Shown here piece after piece: positions 35,256 through 48,600 of a stretch of DNA of 64,000 nucleotides (positions are counted from its first letter, which is position 1; each line of letters starts with the position of its first letter). The notes below the pieces were generated by a model. That model saw only the letters and a list, made by a program, of their open reading frames with translations, was not told the DNA's origin and did no database searches. The position numbers and the translations under genes were made by a program. This DNA is from Penelope pileata. Lineage: Eukaryota > Chordata > Aves > Galliformes > Cracidae. Location: assembly GCA_013396635.1 (NCBI GenBank), contig WBMW01000027.1:370841-434840 (forward strand), in the 5' to 3' direction.

Positions 35256-38200
35256 GTGTTCTTTCAAGAATTAACAACTTTTTTATAGAATGTAAGATGG
35301 CATTTTGCCAGCTCCTGTAATTATGAGTAAATGTAGTAAGTCTTTTTCCTTTCTTATGGTTAAAGCTCTGTATTAGCTATAAAATAGGATGCATTCCACG
35401 TTATTTCTTGTATCTGCCCTCAGACTTGTAGTATTTTCTAGCTTTGCAAATGTAGCTGCAAACACTTTTTACAATTATGTATAGCTTCATCTTTCATAGC
35501 CCTATAGCAAATCTGATTACCTCCAAATTTCAAACAAAAACATGGGAGATCTTTGCAACATCTAAACATAACTACAGTGTATTTAAAATTTTTTCTCCAT
35601 TTTTTCCCCTGAATTCTGTCCTTGTCACTGTATTCTGTGCTGAGTTGAACTCTGTGAAACTGACTCAGGAAGTCAGTACTAGGGGAGCTTGAAAAAGCAC
35701 AGAGGCTTTTGTAGGTGTAGGCAAAATTTGTACCCAGCGATACAGTCAGTGGAAAAAATCTGTGGTGCTCCATCAAGGACTGATGTTGCTGGCTGGCTTC
35801 GGTGTGATTTCATGATCGAAATCCACAGAGAATTTAGCTTAAAAGAGATGCATTTGTTTATTTCCCCAGCAGATGAAATACAGCCAGAGTATTCTCCTGG
35901 ACATGTTTCCCATGCTGTCATAACCATGTAAAGAACAGAATACTTATCTTCTCACCTTCTCACACAGATACTCTTCTATCATAAATAATCTAGATGTTCA
36001 CCATAAATCAAAATTACAGCCCGCTACCTTTAGATGTCCCTGCATGGTGCTTCTCCAACTTCCTTATTCCGTGAACAAAAAGCACCGTTGACGATCTGTG
36101 ATACTTCCATACTATCTAGCCTACTACTAAAGTGGGTGTTACCCAATTACCTTCTCCACCTCTAGTGATGAGTTGAAGACTGTTCCTGAAGTGTTTGTTG
36201 GACAACGAGCCCAAGTCGTAAGACAGATTGTTCTATTGGATTTAGATTTGTCCTCTCCTTCAAGTTTCGGTGCTGCGGGTCTCTGTGCTCTGAGAGGTGC
36301 TGGGTGTGGAGCAGCCTGGTGAGATGATGGGCTGCTGCCCTGGCAGGAACCCCCTAAGGCTTCATCAGGTTTTCAATGAGACTTTTGTTGCTGTTGCAAT
36401 CATTCAGCATTTTCCAGTGAAATCTCATTTCACTGGGACGTTGCAGATTGATTCTATCTACAAGTCTCTGTAAGGGTCTGGTAAGCAAATCTCTCGGGAA
36501 TTTTGAGTATAAAGCCTTTTTGCTTCGAGTCTTTAATGAGTCTTAATTTAATTAATAGGTTTGTAGTGAAAAAACTCATTACCTTTGATTCTGGAGATCA
36601 AAGTCCAGATATTCCTGCAACATTTAATTACATAACAGATGCTGCACTTGTATTAAGGTGCAAGAACATGATTTTGATGCAGAAAGAGAAAAGGAGAAGC
36701 AATTTCAGGACACTTCTGAGCAGTGACCTGCTACAGTTTCCATTCCCCCCTTCTCTCCCCACTACAACGCAAGCACACGCAAACACACACTCTTCGCACT
36801 TTTGAAGCTTTTTTAATCTATCCATGTTCAGCTATAATCACACATTTAAAAACAGCCTCTAGAGTACGTAGCTTCTTCTGGAGGCTGAGTACTCCCTGAA
36901 AGGAACCAATAAGACCAAAATGGGCCAACGTACACTCCCCTGGCCTGTCCTAAAGAGACAGATCCCAGCTACCCTGAGGATATCTTTTCCATTTCTACCC
37001 TGATGAAAGTCATGTAGGAAGGACTGCTTCTAAAATTATTCTTCCTGGAAAGAAATGCTACAATATCATGTCCCTGACAAATGTGCAGCCCTGCTGTGTT
37101 AACATAGTAAATTTTTGGCTATTTTGGAAGCCTGGAAATGTGTGTCCTTTGCTGCTCAGCAATGTGCTGGGTGAAACGATAACACAGGATACAGGTCCGC
37201 ATGAACATGGGTGTGGGGATGCGCTAGAGAGAAACAAAATCTCTGATAATGTCCTTGCTCATACTTAAGCCTCTTTGTAAAGCATAAGAGCTCCTAAATA
37301 GTGCACATATATTTTTCCTCAGGCATGCTTTCACGCTGGTATCACCTAGATAGAACAAGTAGATGAGGAAGGGCACAGCAAAAGCTCCCATCCTCCTGTG
37401 CACACCAGAAAAAAATTTATGGCTGTCAACTGCAGGAAATATTGATTTAAGAAGATCATTCTGAAACATTTTAATGGAAACAAAACCAAATCTCAGTGAC
37501 AAAGCTATAAGCAGGAGGGCAAGGTCCTGGTGACAGAAAGGGCTGTAACTGCAGTGGCAACAAAGCAGAATGAGATGCACCAGGACCATCGGTGGGCGTA
37601 AGGGAGGAATTCCGTGGTATGGAGCTGGCTCTCCCCAGCTGCGCATCAGCCTGTCTCTGGCCTGCAGCCTGCTGATGCTCAGTCTGGCCATGTTGCTCCG
37701 AGCGCTGGCAAACACAGCAAATACCAATTGGGTGTTTCCTAGGAGTGAGGAAGAATACATCTGGAAGAGGCTTAAAGGAAGGGGAAATGTTTAACATATA
37801 ATACGAGAAGTATATTTAGACAGAAAACAAGAGTATTTTTTGCACTATAGTGTTAACTTTTTAAAATTTCTCTGAACTAGTATGTGGCAATCATAATGAA
37901 AGCATTGTAATAGTTTGAAAGTCATTTTCTGAACGTGTTGATTTCTTATTACAAATATATTGCACCTCATCAGTCCTTTAGATGCTTCGTCAAGGTCTTT
38001 TGTTACATTTTGAGAATTAATCTTAGAGCTTATTATGTAAAAATAATATTTCAGAAATTTCCTGTGAAATTGGAGATCTATTTAAATGTTGTCAGAACAC
38101 CTTTATTTGAAATTTCATGAAAATACCGGCAATTGTTTCATGTCACTTCAGCTTTATAGTTTCCATAATCCATTTTGAGAAAACATCAGCCTTCTTCATT

Positions 38201-38344
38201 TCAGCCACCAGGAGACACTTGCTGTACAGAAGTGATAAGGTGCTTTAGTTAATATAAAGTGAAAGCTGCCCAGAATGATTTGGAGAATAAAATAGACCTG
38301 ACAGCATTGCATTTGTTGCAGTGGGCCACGTCTGAGCCACAGAG
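35256..38344. other. Unique non-coding stretch with unassigned open frames
   Basis: No repeat family was recognised. A 10-bp-arm hairpin lies at 36414-36436. A 178-codon minus-strand open frame at 37224-37760 has hydrophobic stretches but no family signature I recognise; I do not call it a gene. Confidence 0.45.
36414..36436. repeat. Perfect inverted repeat, 10-bp arms
   Basis: The arms CCAGTGAAAT and ATTTCACTGG are exact reverse complements around a CTC loop. There is no T-run or other terminator-like context. Confidence 0.85.
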
Positions 38345-38640
38345 TATTTCAAGTTGGAGACAATCTGTGGAGGTCATTTAAGTCTGACACGCTGCCCGGA
38401 GCAGGGCTACTGTCACAGCTAGCTCAGGTCGCTCAGCCTGTGCAGATTGGGCATGAACCTCCCCACAGAGGGAGATCCTGCAGCCTTTTAAATGTGTTAC
38501 TGTTCCCATTGCAATTTTTTTTCCTTGTATCTAGCTGGCGTGTCTCTCTATGCAGCCTGTGGCATTGGTCTCAAATGTGTTGCTGTGTACCTCTGCAGAG
38601 AGTCAGGTGCTGGCTTTTCACACTGTTGTAGGTGGTGGAG
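38345..38640 (-). mobile_element. Old, diverged CR1 fragment, minus strand
   Basis: The order of weakly conserved pieces follows the reverse-complemented CR1 3' region: TTTCAAGTTGGAGACAATCT, GTGGAGGTCATTTAAGTCTG, GCCCGGAGCAGGGCTAC, CAGGTCGCTCAGCC, then TTTTTCCTTGTATCTAGCTG, CAGCCTGTGGCATTG and GCAGAGAGTCAGGTGCTGGC. All blocks carry several substitutions and there are internal deletions. It is clearly older than the other copies and has no coding potential. Boundaries are approximate. Confidence 0.6.
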
Positions 38641-41600
38641 CAGCCAGAGTCCCGCTCCAACAAGCATACCAGGGATGAATGTCAACTTGTACTTCTGAAG
38701 TGGGAATAGCATTTTAAATGAGATTTACAATTCCCAAAATAATCCTTACTGTCTAATTTACTGGAAAGAAAAAAGAAAAGAAAGGGAATTTCAGCATTTC
38801 TGATTTTTTTTCCCCCATATTAAGAATAAGAATTGGAACATTTTTGGAAACTTTCCAGTTTTGCCTGAAAAATCAATGTTTTCTTATTCTGTAGTCATGC
38901 TAGGTGCACACTGTCTTTCTGCTAAGGGTGATAAGTGAGTGCAGGGCATCTTATTGCGCCTTGTTTGTCCTTTACCTCCTTACCAAGGACATCTGCATCT
39001 CTGTGACAGAGCTAGACCAGCCCTGGGACCACAGCAGGATGACCGTGCCCCAACAGAGTGCACTTGGCCAAAGTACTTCTCCTCTGAGGCAAGGCTAAGT
39101 ACTCCAGCTGTCAGTCAGGGCTAATTAGCTGGATGCAGTGCCATGTTAATGAGGCTGGACTGTTTCTGGTAGCTGGGACAGTCTCTGTGTGACAGCATGG
39201 TTGAGGTGCCTCTGGCCTGTGCACACTGAGCAGAGGCATCTGCAAACTGGGGACACCTGACACTCTGTTAGAACCTCTTCTTACAGGAGTGTGCATGGGA
39301 AGACGTGTTGAGATGAAAGCATCATGCAATGCACAAAGGGAATTGGGACTTTCTGTGAACAGCAGACGCCAAAGGACGGAGAAGGGTGTCGGGGCCCAAA
39401 CCAGAAGCTGTAGGAGAAAGTTAGAGGGGAAAATATAAAATCTTCACCCAGGAGATTGCTCTTGCTTGAACAGAAGTTGATGCAAATCTTACTAGTGTTT
39501 TCTGTGAACTTCAGAAAGGCCTTTTGACTTTCTAAATAAATGGACACTATAGACTACTGATTTAAAGAGTAATACTGAGAGACGTTTCATGTGGGACATA
39601 AAAAGTGAAAGAATGTCTGCTTTCAGTGCAACAATGTGTGTTGTACAGAACACTTTGATAAGAGAAGACGTCAATTCATCTCTGTTTGTCTGAGCACTGT
39701 TGTTTTGCCTGTGATGAGATTTTGTTCTCTTTTTGACATGATTGCACCAGTTTATTCACCTTTGAGTAATTTTGTTGAGCTGCAATACAGGTTTGACTGA
39801 CTCATTGTATGGCTGTAAATCCCCGCAAGGTGATCCTAAAGGCACGTCAGCCTCACAGAGCACAAGTTCTGCTCTGAGCTGGAGATGCCCGGCTGTGGTC
39901 AGCCCAGCTCCTAAATGTGAGTGCAGCTTCATCTGGAAGGCCACAGAAGGCGGAAGTCCAATTCCCAACCTCCAGTGGATTACTCGTGTAGCATGTTCAC
40001 AAATGCCGAATGTTCACTTGTTAAAAATTTTACCTGCCACAGCACTTCATAATGTGGGGTTGCATCAGAAATCTTAAACGTTATGTTAATTTATGTAAGG
40101 GTGAACTCTATCTATAGCTATTATGTTAACTTCAGAATGAAAACACAAATGGAATCCTTGAGAATCCTTGAGACCAGCTTGTGTCAGATGGGCAGTAAAA
40201 AGCACTTGATTTGTTCCAAAAGATTGTGTGAATTGGATTGCATCTGATGCTGATGATACAATCCAAGGCCTTACTAGTTTTGTAAGTGAATTAAACAGCC
40301 AGTTTTAAAGAAAGGAGTGTCTGATATAGAAATGAACTAATTAGTAACTTAGTAGGGCTTTGACATGTTCTTGCACTTTGCAGAGGAAAGAAATAAGGTC
40401 AAATTCTCACCTGATCTACTCAGCTGCAATGCTTTTTCACTTAAGGTTGTTTACTGTTTGCTTTCAGTCACTCAAAACTCAGGTCTTTTCGTGTTTTAGC
40501 AAGAAAGAAACATCACAGTGATGCAGTAGAATTCCTGACAAATATTTGAAATAGTAACACTAAGTTTCAAAACATAAAGCATTGGAAACAGTACATTTTC
40601 TCTCCTCTCCTCTCCTACAACTAAATGTCTTGCAGACCTGCAGAAACTTCCAGCACAAAGGCTGTAGTTCCAGTCACCCCCCACTGTCTCTCCCTACTGC
40701 CATTCAAACAACTGGCCTCTCTCATGGATCAGGAAAGACAATGGTAGAAGATGTGAAAGTGAAAATTTTTGTGTGAGAAAATTAATAAATGTCTAATGAA
40801 TTTGATGTTCAAACATAGCTTTTGGACAACACTCTTTCTTGTGTATGGAGACAGATCCCTCCCCTTGTTCCAGCCCCACCTTACCCCTGAGGTATGCAGT
40901 TCTCTAAATCCACAATGCTGTGCCATATGGTTTTACAGGCAGTATCTAAACCACAGCACTTAATACCTTAAAATGATCAACCTATGCCTATTCTGTTCCC
41001 AGTTTCCACAAGATGTACATTCCTTAGTGATGTGTTTTTTTTTCTTGATACATAACCTACTGACTTTCTTCCAGGTACATTTTAATTAAGTCGTTTGATA
41101 GCCAAAAATATTTAGCTTCAAGTATTTGAGCAGATGATTGGATTCTTTAACCATTAAGGAATCCTGTTGTCTTCAACAACAGAGAACACAGATTTAAATC
41201 TTCACTTTTCTTCATATAACCAAGAAGAGAGAGAAACAAAAGACTGTGGAACACATTATTAATGCTCACCAGGTGTGGAACATGAGTTTTAGGAATCTGT
41301 AGTCACTTGCATGATTAATATCACATAATAAAGAATCAGTATTGGTCCTTAAGTTTTCAACCTGTCATTTTGAATGCCTAAACCTAATAAAAACAAGACA
41401 AAAAAATCTCTAAGTGAGAGAAATTAGAGACCAGTCTTCTGGCTCAGCAATGCAGCATTGGTTTTCCACCAATGAATTAACTGCTTAGAGTCCTCTGCGT
41501 TTCCTCTTCAGCTTTTCACAAAGAAAAGTGTTGTGCTTGAGTGGTGGCATTAGGCCAGCATCTCAATGCTAATATCTGTGGCAGATTGTGTTTTACATTT

Positions 41601-44600
41601 TCTGCAATCTTGACTGCATGCTGAGGTCCTGAATCCTATGTATCCCTCCTGTGCATGCATGCAGAAACTCAGAATGGAAGCAGAAAGGCATTTAGGAACT
41701 GGAAGACTGAAGCATCTGAAGCTTATCAGTCAGTCAAGCCTAGATATTAAAATATACTGGAAGAAAATTATATTAGAGATGGGGAAAAATCATTGCCTTT
41801 TAGCAAAGTATGTCTACTCCTTCAGAGCAAAGGGAGTGGTTGTTTGTTTTTCAATTCTGCTTTTTTCCTGGAAGAGAAGTACTTTGTGCTTTGGGCTTGC
41901 ACTTGAGGGTAATCTTTGTCATAACTCATTACTTCTTGTCTAAAATCAGACTACTATACTTGATTGTACATGCGTAATGCCCTGCTCTTAATGTTCTAAT
42001 GTTTGTTTTCGTTGGTCCAAAGAGCTGGAGAGCAGCACAGAGGAGGTGGTAAGGATACAGACTGAGACAGAAGAGGGGTGTAATGGGCTTCTTACTGCCT
42101 ATTGGATAAATGCATCTGCTCTGGAGCTTGCTAGGATGTTTTTTATGATTATTTTTTTATTTTTAATGAAGACATGTCCAGGGAGACCAAACCCAGCTCC
42201 TTAGAGAGGAGTGGGAATGGGCTGAGGCCAGGCTTGGGATGGGGAAAGATTCTGAAAACTGTGGACTTTGTCTCTACTTAACACACAGCTGAGATGTGCT
42301 CCCTGATTCCAGTGCTGGCACCACGGTGTGCAGGTACAGACTGCAGGTCTGTCTTGGTAACCATTGGGAAGTGGTAGTTGCTGCCCAAGGACTGTGGTAT
42401 TGGAGGACTTTTCCTGGAAAAGTTTACAGATGGTATGAAATGGCTGAGATGCCATTTTCTTTGGGTGCCAAACAGCACAATGACATGCTTTACATGTTGG
42501 ATCTTGACTAGAGAGAGGCATCTCTCATTAATGAGCTTATTACAGTGACATATTTTTTTCTGTGCTAGAACAGATGTTAAACATTTCATTGAGGATATAG
42601 CAGTAACAAATGTGTTAATATGAGGAATTCCTATTGACAAATAGTTTGTTTCAAGCTTACCCAGCTTATTATGTTGTACAGAGATTCTTATTATGTTTTG
42701 GCTTGACTGTTTAGTGATAAACAGAAACAATTCCTTATCCCTCTGTGTTACACAAAGCAGTTTTGAATTATAACATTCAGTCGAGACATGTGAAGAAGTG
42801 GCAATATTTACATGGAATATTATTCAATACTCACTTATGTGAAGTCTGTTAATCAGCTCTCAGATCTTCCTCTGCTGTTTCTGAAGTGACCTGAACTCCT
42901 CTGTAGTCTGCGCTGAGCCCTGCTCAAGTCACTTCCCTTGGATTCTGGTTTCTAGCCCTCCCTGCTCCTGAACCACTTTTTTGGCTGAAGGCACTGCTTA
43001 CAGTCAGTGGTCAGAGATCTGGGAAAGGTTTCTAGTGGTTTGTGGTATAAGTGGTGTTTCTGGATGTAACTTGAGTTTGTAAGTGATGTTGGCATGCTAT
43101 GGCACTGCCTGCTGCAGTCCTCACGTATCAGTGCATACGCAGGAGGACTGTGCCTTGCAGGAAGCCTGCGCTGCCAATGAGAGCAGCACCCAGGCAGAAG
43201 GTGGATACTGGTGGCATGTCTGTCATCCTGTGGGAATGTGCTTGGGGGACTCAAAACTGCCATAATTCCTGATGTAGGAATTTCCCCTCTGAAAATTAAG
43301 CTTAACTGAAAACTGAGATGAAATCTCAGATGTGTAGGAAATGAGGGGCACCTGAGGACGGGAATTAGGGATGCCAAAGTCCCGTTTTGGCTTTCAAACT
43401 GAAAATCCATTTTCCTGAGTTGTTTACAAAGCCTGGGAAGCACTTTGGTGCTTGAGGCATCAAATCTGCTGAGGTAGCTATTGGAAGGTATCTTGTAAAC
43501 AAACCGTACAGTGTTATGGTACGTTCTGGGGTAGCAGTGCTGTTTGCCACAAGCTGTTCCTCCAGACAGCACTGACATTTTATCAGTTTGTTTTCTTCTG
43601 GTAAGGCGTTAAAAGAGGCTCAGAACAAATGTCTGTTGTGCAGGGAGCAATGTAACGGGTGGGGGAAACAAATCTGTTTAGCTGTTTCTGTAAATGCTAA
43701 TGAGTTCAGCGAGATAATGCTTTAGTTTTTAATTCAGATGCACTGTTATACTCTGGTTCCCTGAACACTACTTGTACAAATTTTATCTGTCTTGGTAATA
43801 AAACAGACAGTAAAATGGGTGTTCTACTTGCTAAATTGCTGCAACTGCGGCTGTAGCAACTGAGTTGCAACAGGTACCAACAGCAGTGTGTCCTGGCATG
43901 GCTGCCCAAGCTTTATGGCTCTCAGACACAGGGGCAACGTGCCAGGAAACCAGTGGCTGTACCTCATTCCACAGACTATGCAGAAAACACCAGATACCCT
44001 CTTGTTACCTAAAATAGAAGTACAACAAAGTAAGCAAAAGGATTATTGAAATTTGGCACTGAGATCACCCAGATCGACAAATCTTTATCTGTCCCTCTGT
44101 ACGCATAATTTTAAATGGAAGTCTGGATTCTGCCATGCTTCTCATGTGAATCTTGGAAATGTCACCTTCACCCTTGATGAGACTTTTTGTTCTGCAAGAC
44201 CTCAAAATTAGAAACAAATAAAGGTAAAGAGGATCAGGATACAGTTCCCAGGCCTGTCTTAATGTGGGCAGATTGTTTAAACCAATTTTCCTGCTAGCTG
44301 TGGATATCTTGGAGCATAACTGTCCAGACTGAGATGTCTATGGCCTTGCTGACAGCAGCAGAATTGCAGAACTAGAAGCACTTTGAAATCCTATAGCCCT
44401 TTCCCATCTCCCCCAAAATAGGTTGAGGCGACTTTTACTTTTTTTTTCCCCTGGAAATTTATTGTGAGAAAATAATGTCTTGATCATTATAGATTCAGGT
44501 TGAATTTGCAAATTTTAATTCTGATTTAATTAAATCTTTCTGGAGGGAGGAAGAGGCAAGAGAAATGAGTTTTCACTTGCAGTCGTATGGCAGTTTCAGC

Positions 44601-45113
44601 CTTTAGGCAGGGAAGGAAAGCTGTGGCTCCATTCCTGGCCCAGTGAGTAAATCTATTTTTGCTTGGAACTGATGGGAGGAGGATGGGACGATGCTGAGCA
44701 CCGGCATCATCCTTGCAGTACTGCTGCGGTGTGGCTCTCACAGGCAGGCCCCTGGCCTGCTTTCAGGCAGGAAAAGCTGGAGGATGTCATGGCTGGCAGA
44801 GGTGCTGTCACAGTTTCGGTGAGGAGCAACCCTCAAATCAAATGGTTAAGGAATGAGAAGTAGCCTCATGTCATCTTCACAGCCCTGCTGGCCACTTCTC
44901 ACTTCCCCTTCAATGTGAAGGTAGATCTCTGTTTCTGTTCTGTTTTTCAAGTGCATCTAATATTCTCTATTTTGAACTGAATGAAAAATTAAGGAATGCC
45001 TGCACCTCTGGAGTACTGGTTTGTGGGTATCCCAGGCTACAGTTGTTCTCAGTGAGTGCGTCTCACACTGAGCCTTCATAGCTGTTTCTTTATCCATAAA
45101 ACAAATAATATAA
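38641..45113. other. Unique non-coding stretch
   Basis: No mobile element was recognised. It holds a tandem 10-mer (GAATCCTTGA twice, 40152-40171), a short (TCTCC)n run at about 40599-40616, and an octamer ATGCAAAT at 39480-39487. A 208-codon minus-strand open frame at 42952-43578 is the longest non-repeat frame of the window; it lacks any domain and is rich in Ser, His, Pro and Cys, so it is not called as a gene. Confidence 0.45.
40152..40171. repeat. Tandem 10-bp duplication
   Basis: Two adjacent perfect copies of GAATCCTTGA, probably replication slippage. Confidence 0.9.
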
Positions 45114-45310
45114 TCACAGAATATTCCAAATTGGAAGTGACCCATAAGGATCATTAAGTCCAATTCCTGGGTCCACACAGGACCCAAATTGAATCCCTGT
45201 GTCTGAGAACCAGCAGCTTGGTGCTGTGACCACTGCCCTTGGGAGCCTGTTCCAGTGCATGACCAAACTTTGGTGAAGAACTTTTTCCTGATACCCAGCC
45301 TGAAGATAAA
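45114..45310 (-). mobile_element. CR1 3' fragment, minus strand
   Basis: It starts TCACAGAATATTCCAAATTG, followed by GGAAGTGACCCATAAGGATC, TTAAGTCCAATTCCTGG and GGGAGCCTGTTCCAGTGCAT. The minus strand reads HWNRLPRAVV, the near-C-terminal CR1 motif. It is about 200 bp long, 5' truncated, and of a different CR1 subtype from the copy at 45403 judging by the 'CCATAAGGATCATTAAGTCC' segment. It is separated from that copy by about 90 bp. Confidence 0.92.
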
Positions 45311-45402
45311 ATGTCATAGAGATAGGAAAGCACTTTTGGCAACTGTGGGTAGAAAGCACTAACAAATGACAGCATTCCCTACCTTTGTTTTTTCTAACCA
45401 AA

Positions 45403-45632
45403 TCACAGAATCGTAGGGGTTGGAAGGGACCTCTTAGAGATCATTGAGCTCAACCCCCCTGCCAAAGCAGATTCCCTACAGCAGGTCACACAGGTAGGCA
45501 TCCAGATGGGTCTCGAATATCTCCAGAGGAGACTCCACAACATCCCTGGGCAGCCTGCTCCAGTGCTCCATCAAACTCGCCGTGAAGAAGTTCTTACACA
45601 TAGTTGTGTGGAACTTCCTATGCTCCCGTTAG
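45403..45632 (-). mobile_element. CR1 3' fragment, minus strand
   Basis: It starts TCACAGAATCGTAGGGGTTG, followed by GGAAGGGACCTCTTAGAGAT, CATCCAGATGGGTCTCGAAT, CCCTGGGCAGCCTGCTCCAG and GTGAAGAAGTTCTTACACAT. It closely resembles the copy at 10446 (same AGGTAGG(C/T)(A/G)TCCAGATGGGTCT segment), so both come from one subfamily. It is a 5' truncated, non-coding remnant. Confidence 0.95.
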
Positions 45633-48600
45633 TAAGTAATTAGATCAGAGGGATTTGTTTTCAACCCAAGTATTATCTGACTTTTTTCCATCCTGAGACA
45701 TTGCTCAGCCATTTTAGTCTGAGCATGAAAAGTGCAGGTATAACATCCTGTTTAAAATACTTTTATAAACATATGAAAAATAATGTTGAAAATGATTAAA
45801 ATGAAGGGCACGCATTGTGTACCTGACTGCCAGGTCAAGGCCAGAGCTGCTGAAAACTTTAACATAAATATTAATACTGCAGGCAGTTTAATTAGCTGTG
45901 CCCTTCAGTCACTAGTTGTTTGGCCCCTTGGTATCCATATTGAGCCTTCATAGAGTAGGATGACCCCTGCTTGTCAAGTCAGATTTCATTCAATTTATCT
46001 AATTACTTTTGGGATCATTTTAATACATACACAGAGTGCTAAGATTGCCCAGCTCTGGCTACTTTCCTGGACTCAAATCTTTAATCCAGGATGCAAAATG
46101 TGCATCAGAACTTTCTGTTAACATGTGCATAGCTCACTTTAAGCTGTAGCTCTTAATGATTCCTTGCTTCCGTTTGGTAGAAATAGCTGGGAGTAAGAGG
46201 ACTTCATTTTTCCCCTGTTATTACTTTGTCTTTATTTCAGTCTCCCTTCCTCCAAGTCTGCTTTTGCCCCAGAGTGAACCAGTAGAGAACTGAAATACTG
46301 TTGGAGAGCACAGCACTGAAGTGTAACCTTCAGAGAGGAGCTCGTACTGGTGGAAAAATCACTTTTTAAATCTGACTGTGCTATGTAGCAATGATTCCCG
46401 AATGGGTCAGATGCAGTCATAGTCTCATTTTTTTTTTTTTCCCAGCTTATGGATGCCTTACTTTCTCTAGCAGCTATTTATGTATGTAATATATTTATTA
46501 TTTAGAAGTAGGCTACAAACTGCAAATCACATCAAGAGTCTGATGTCCTACAAAGTTAAGGGCTAGGACCACATGAAATCTTCAGATTTAAAACACTGTT
46601 CTCTGATTTAGTCTTGAATGAAAACTGATTGCAACGGTACATGAGAACACCGCTGACTTTAATACAGTTGCCAGATTTACCTTTGTCTACTTTCTAGTCT
46701 CTCTCCTTAAATAAAGTTAGATGAGTTTTAAGACAGCCATAGCGTTACCAAGGCAGTGGTGGGAGGTGAAGATAGTGGAAACATAAATGAGTCAGATTCA
46801 CAAAAAGTGTTAAAAAATAAACCTTTGAGAACAAAGAGTGATGTTTTATGATACGCAACTTTTCTTTTATAATCCAAAAGTTCTTGTTTCTAAAAATACT
46901 GAGAATTGGAAAGAGAACAATTTTCTTGCAATGAGGGGAAACAGGCCAGCTGCTTAACAGGACACAACAATTCTAAACAGTCCTCACCAGGAGGGGAAGC
47001 ACAACACACTGCTCAGCTGAAGTTCAAGGGCAACTTTGAGAGGTGGAAAATATCTATTACCCTAAAGTGAACTTGTCTGAATTATAAGGGATTATAACTT
47101 GACCACGTGAAAACAATCTCACTAAATTACTGGAATTTACTGGCTATAAGTTGTTAGAAGTTCACAACTTTTTTTACAGTCTTCCATTTCATGTTTCAGA
47201 TGGTTCAAGTGAAATTTGAGATTTTTGGCTGCACTGAGTGGTATCCATTGGGATGTTGGTCTTGGCTACACCAACAATCCCTTCCTACAGAAATGTCTGC
47301 AGCCTGTTACAAGCTTGTGTAATTAGTGAGATTGGATTTCTTCGTGTCTGGATATTATGATTGCAGTCACATTTCTTATAGGAGTTAAGAGGAAACAGCC
47401 GTGTTTAACTTATTTATTGCTCCTCCCTGCAAAAGTTTTCTTTCCACCTCCTTCTCCCTCTTCTTTTCTCCCCCAGTTGCACGCACATACAGCATCTCAA
47501 ATCTCTGCACTTCTTTTATTAACATAATATAGCTTTAGCTTTGGAAAAATGGTTGAGCAATCAGAAACTGAAATTCAAATGTTACAAATTCCTGCAAGTG
47601 AGGCACAGGCACCTGCAAAATGTATGAACTGTGATCTAAGAAACCTCTGGCAACAAAGCAAGTGAGCATCTCACTTAAAACTTTCAGTTTCTTTTGATAC
47701 TTTTTATTACTTTAATGCTTTTTTAAAGCTTTAGTGAAGTTGAATAAGCTTATGCTGAGAGTAACATCAAAGGAGTACAGTCTATAAACTGTCTTCAACA
47801 AATCCACTCAATTCCTAGTTATACAGGGTGGTACTGCTGTGTTGTTGCTATATTTATAGTGATATTTAGGTTGACTTTTAGGAATGAGAATTTCTATATG
47901 TATTTACTGAATACAATGCACAGAACTTACTTGAATGTATAAATATTTTTGCGTGAACGTATTTTTAAGGCAAGTCAATGTTTGCTGTAGTGGTTCTGAT
48001 AGTACATTCTGCATCCAGAAAGTCCCTCCAATCTTTCTAAGTTACATGTGAGAAACTTTATACAGGCCTGAAAGTATGGGCATTATATTACAAGACAATA
48101 GACTAAATTAAAGAATGGGAAAAAAGGGGGGAAAGACATTTTTATGAAGTTCCTATAGAGAGATTATTGGGTAGATGCATCATCTTCTCTCAACTGAAAT
48201 GATGCAACTAATTAACATTGGTCAAATGTCAAATGTTCCTTCAAATGAAGTCAGTTTCTCTTGTCCTGCAACTCATGATGTGCTGCGCATGGGAGTCCCC
48301 AGATGGAAGGTGCCATCAGCTCTGGTAATGGGAAGACGCCAGAACACAGCCCAGTCAGGGACTCCAGCATGTGGCAGATGAAGGGGGTGAGGAAGTGTTT
48401 CCAAACTACCCTTCTCAAGTTCTCAAGTGATAATTTTCAGCCTACTATTGAGAATATTTTCTGAAAGATGGAAGCTGAATGTCCAGAAGTCCAGTGGTAG
48501 ACTCATGCTCCTATGAGAGCTGCGGTGAACCCTTTGGACCTTATTGAAAGCAAGTTTGTTAAAGTCTGATTCACTTTATTCAGCAGGAGCTGGATCAGGC

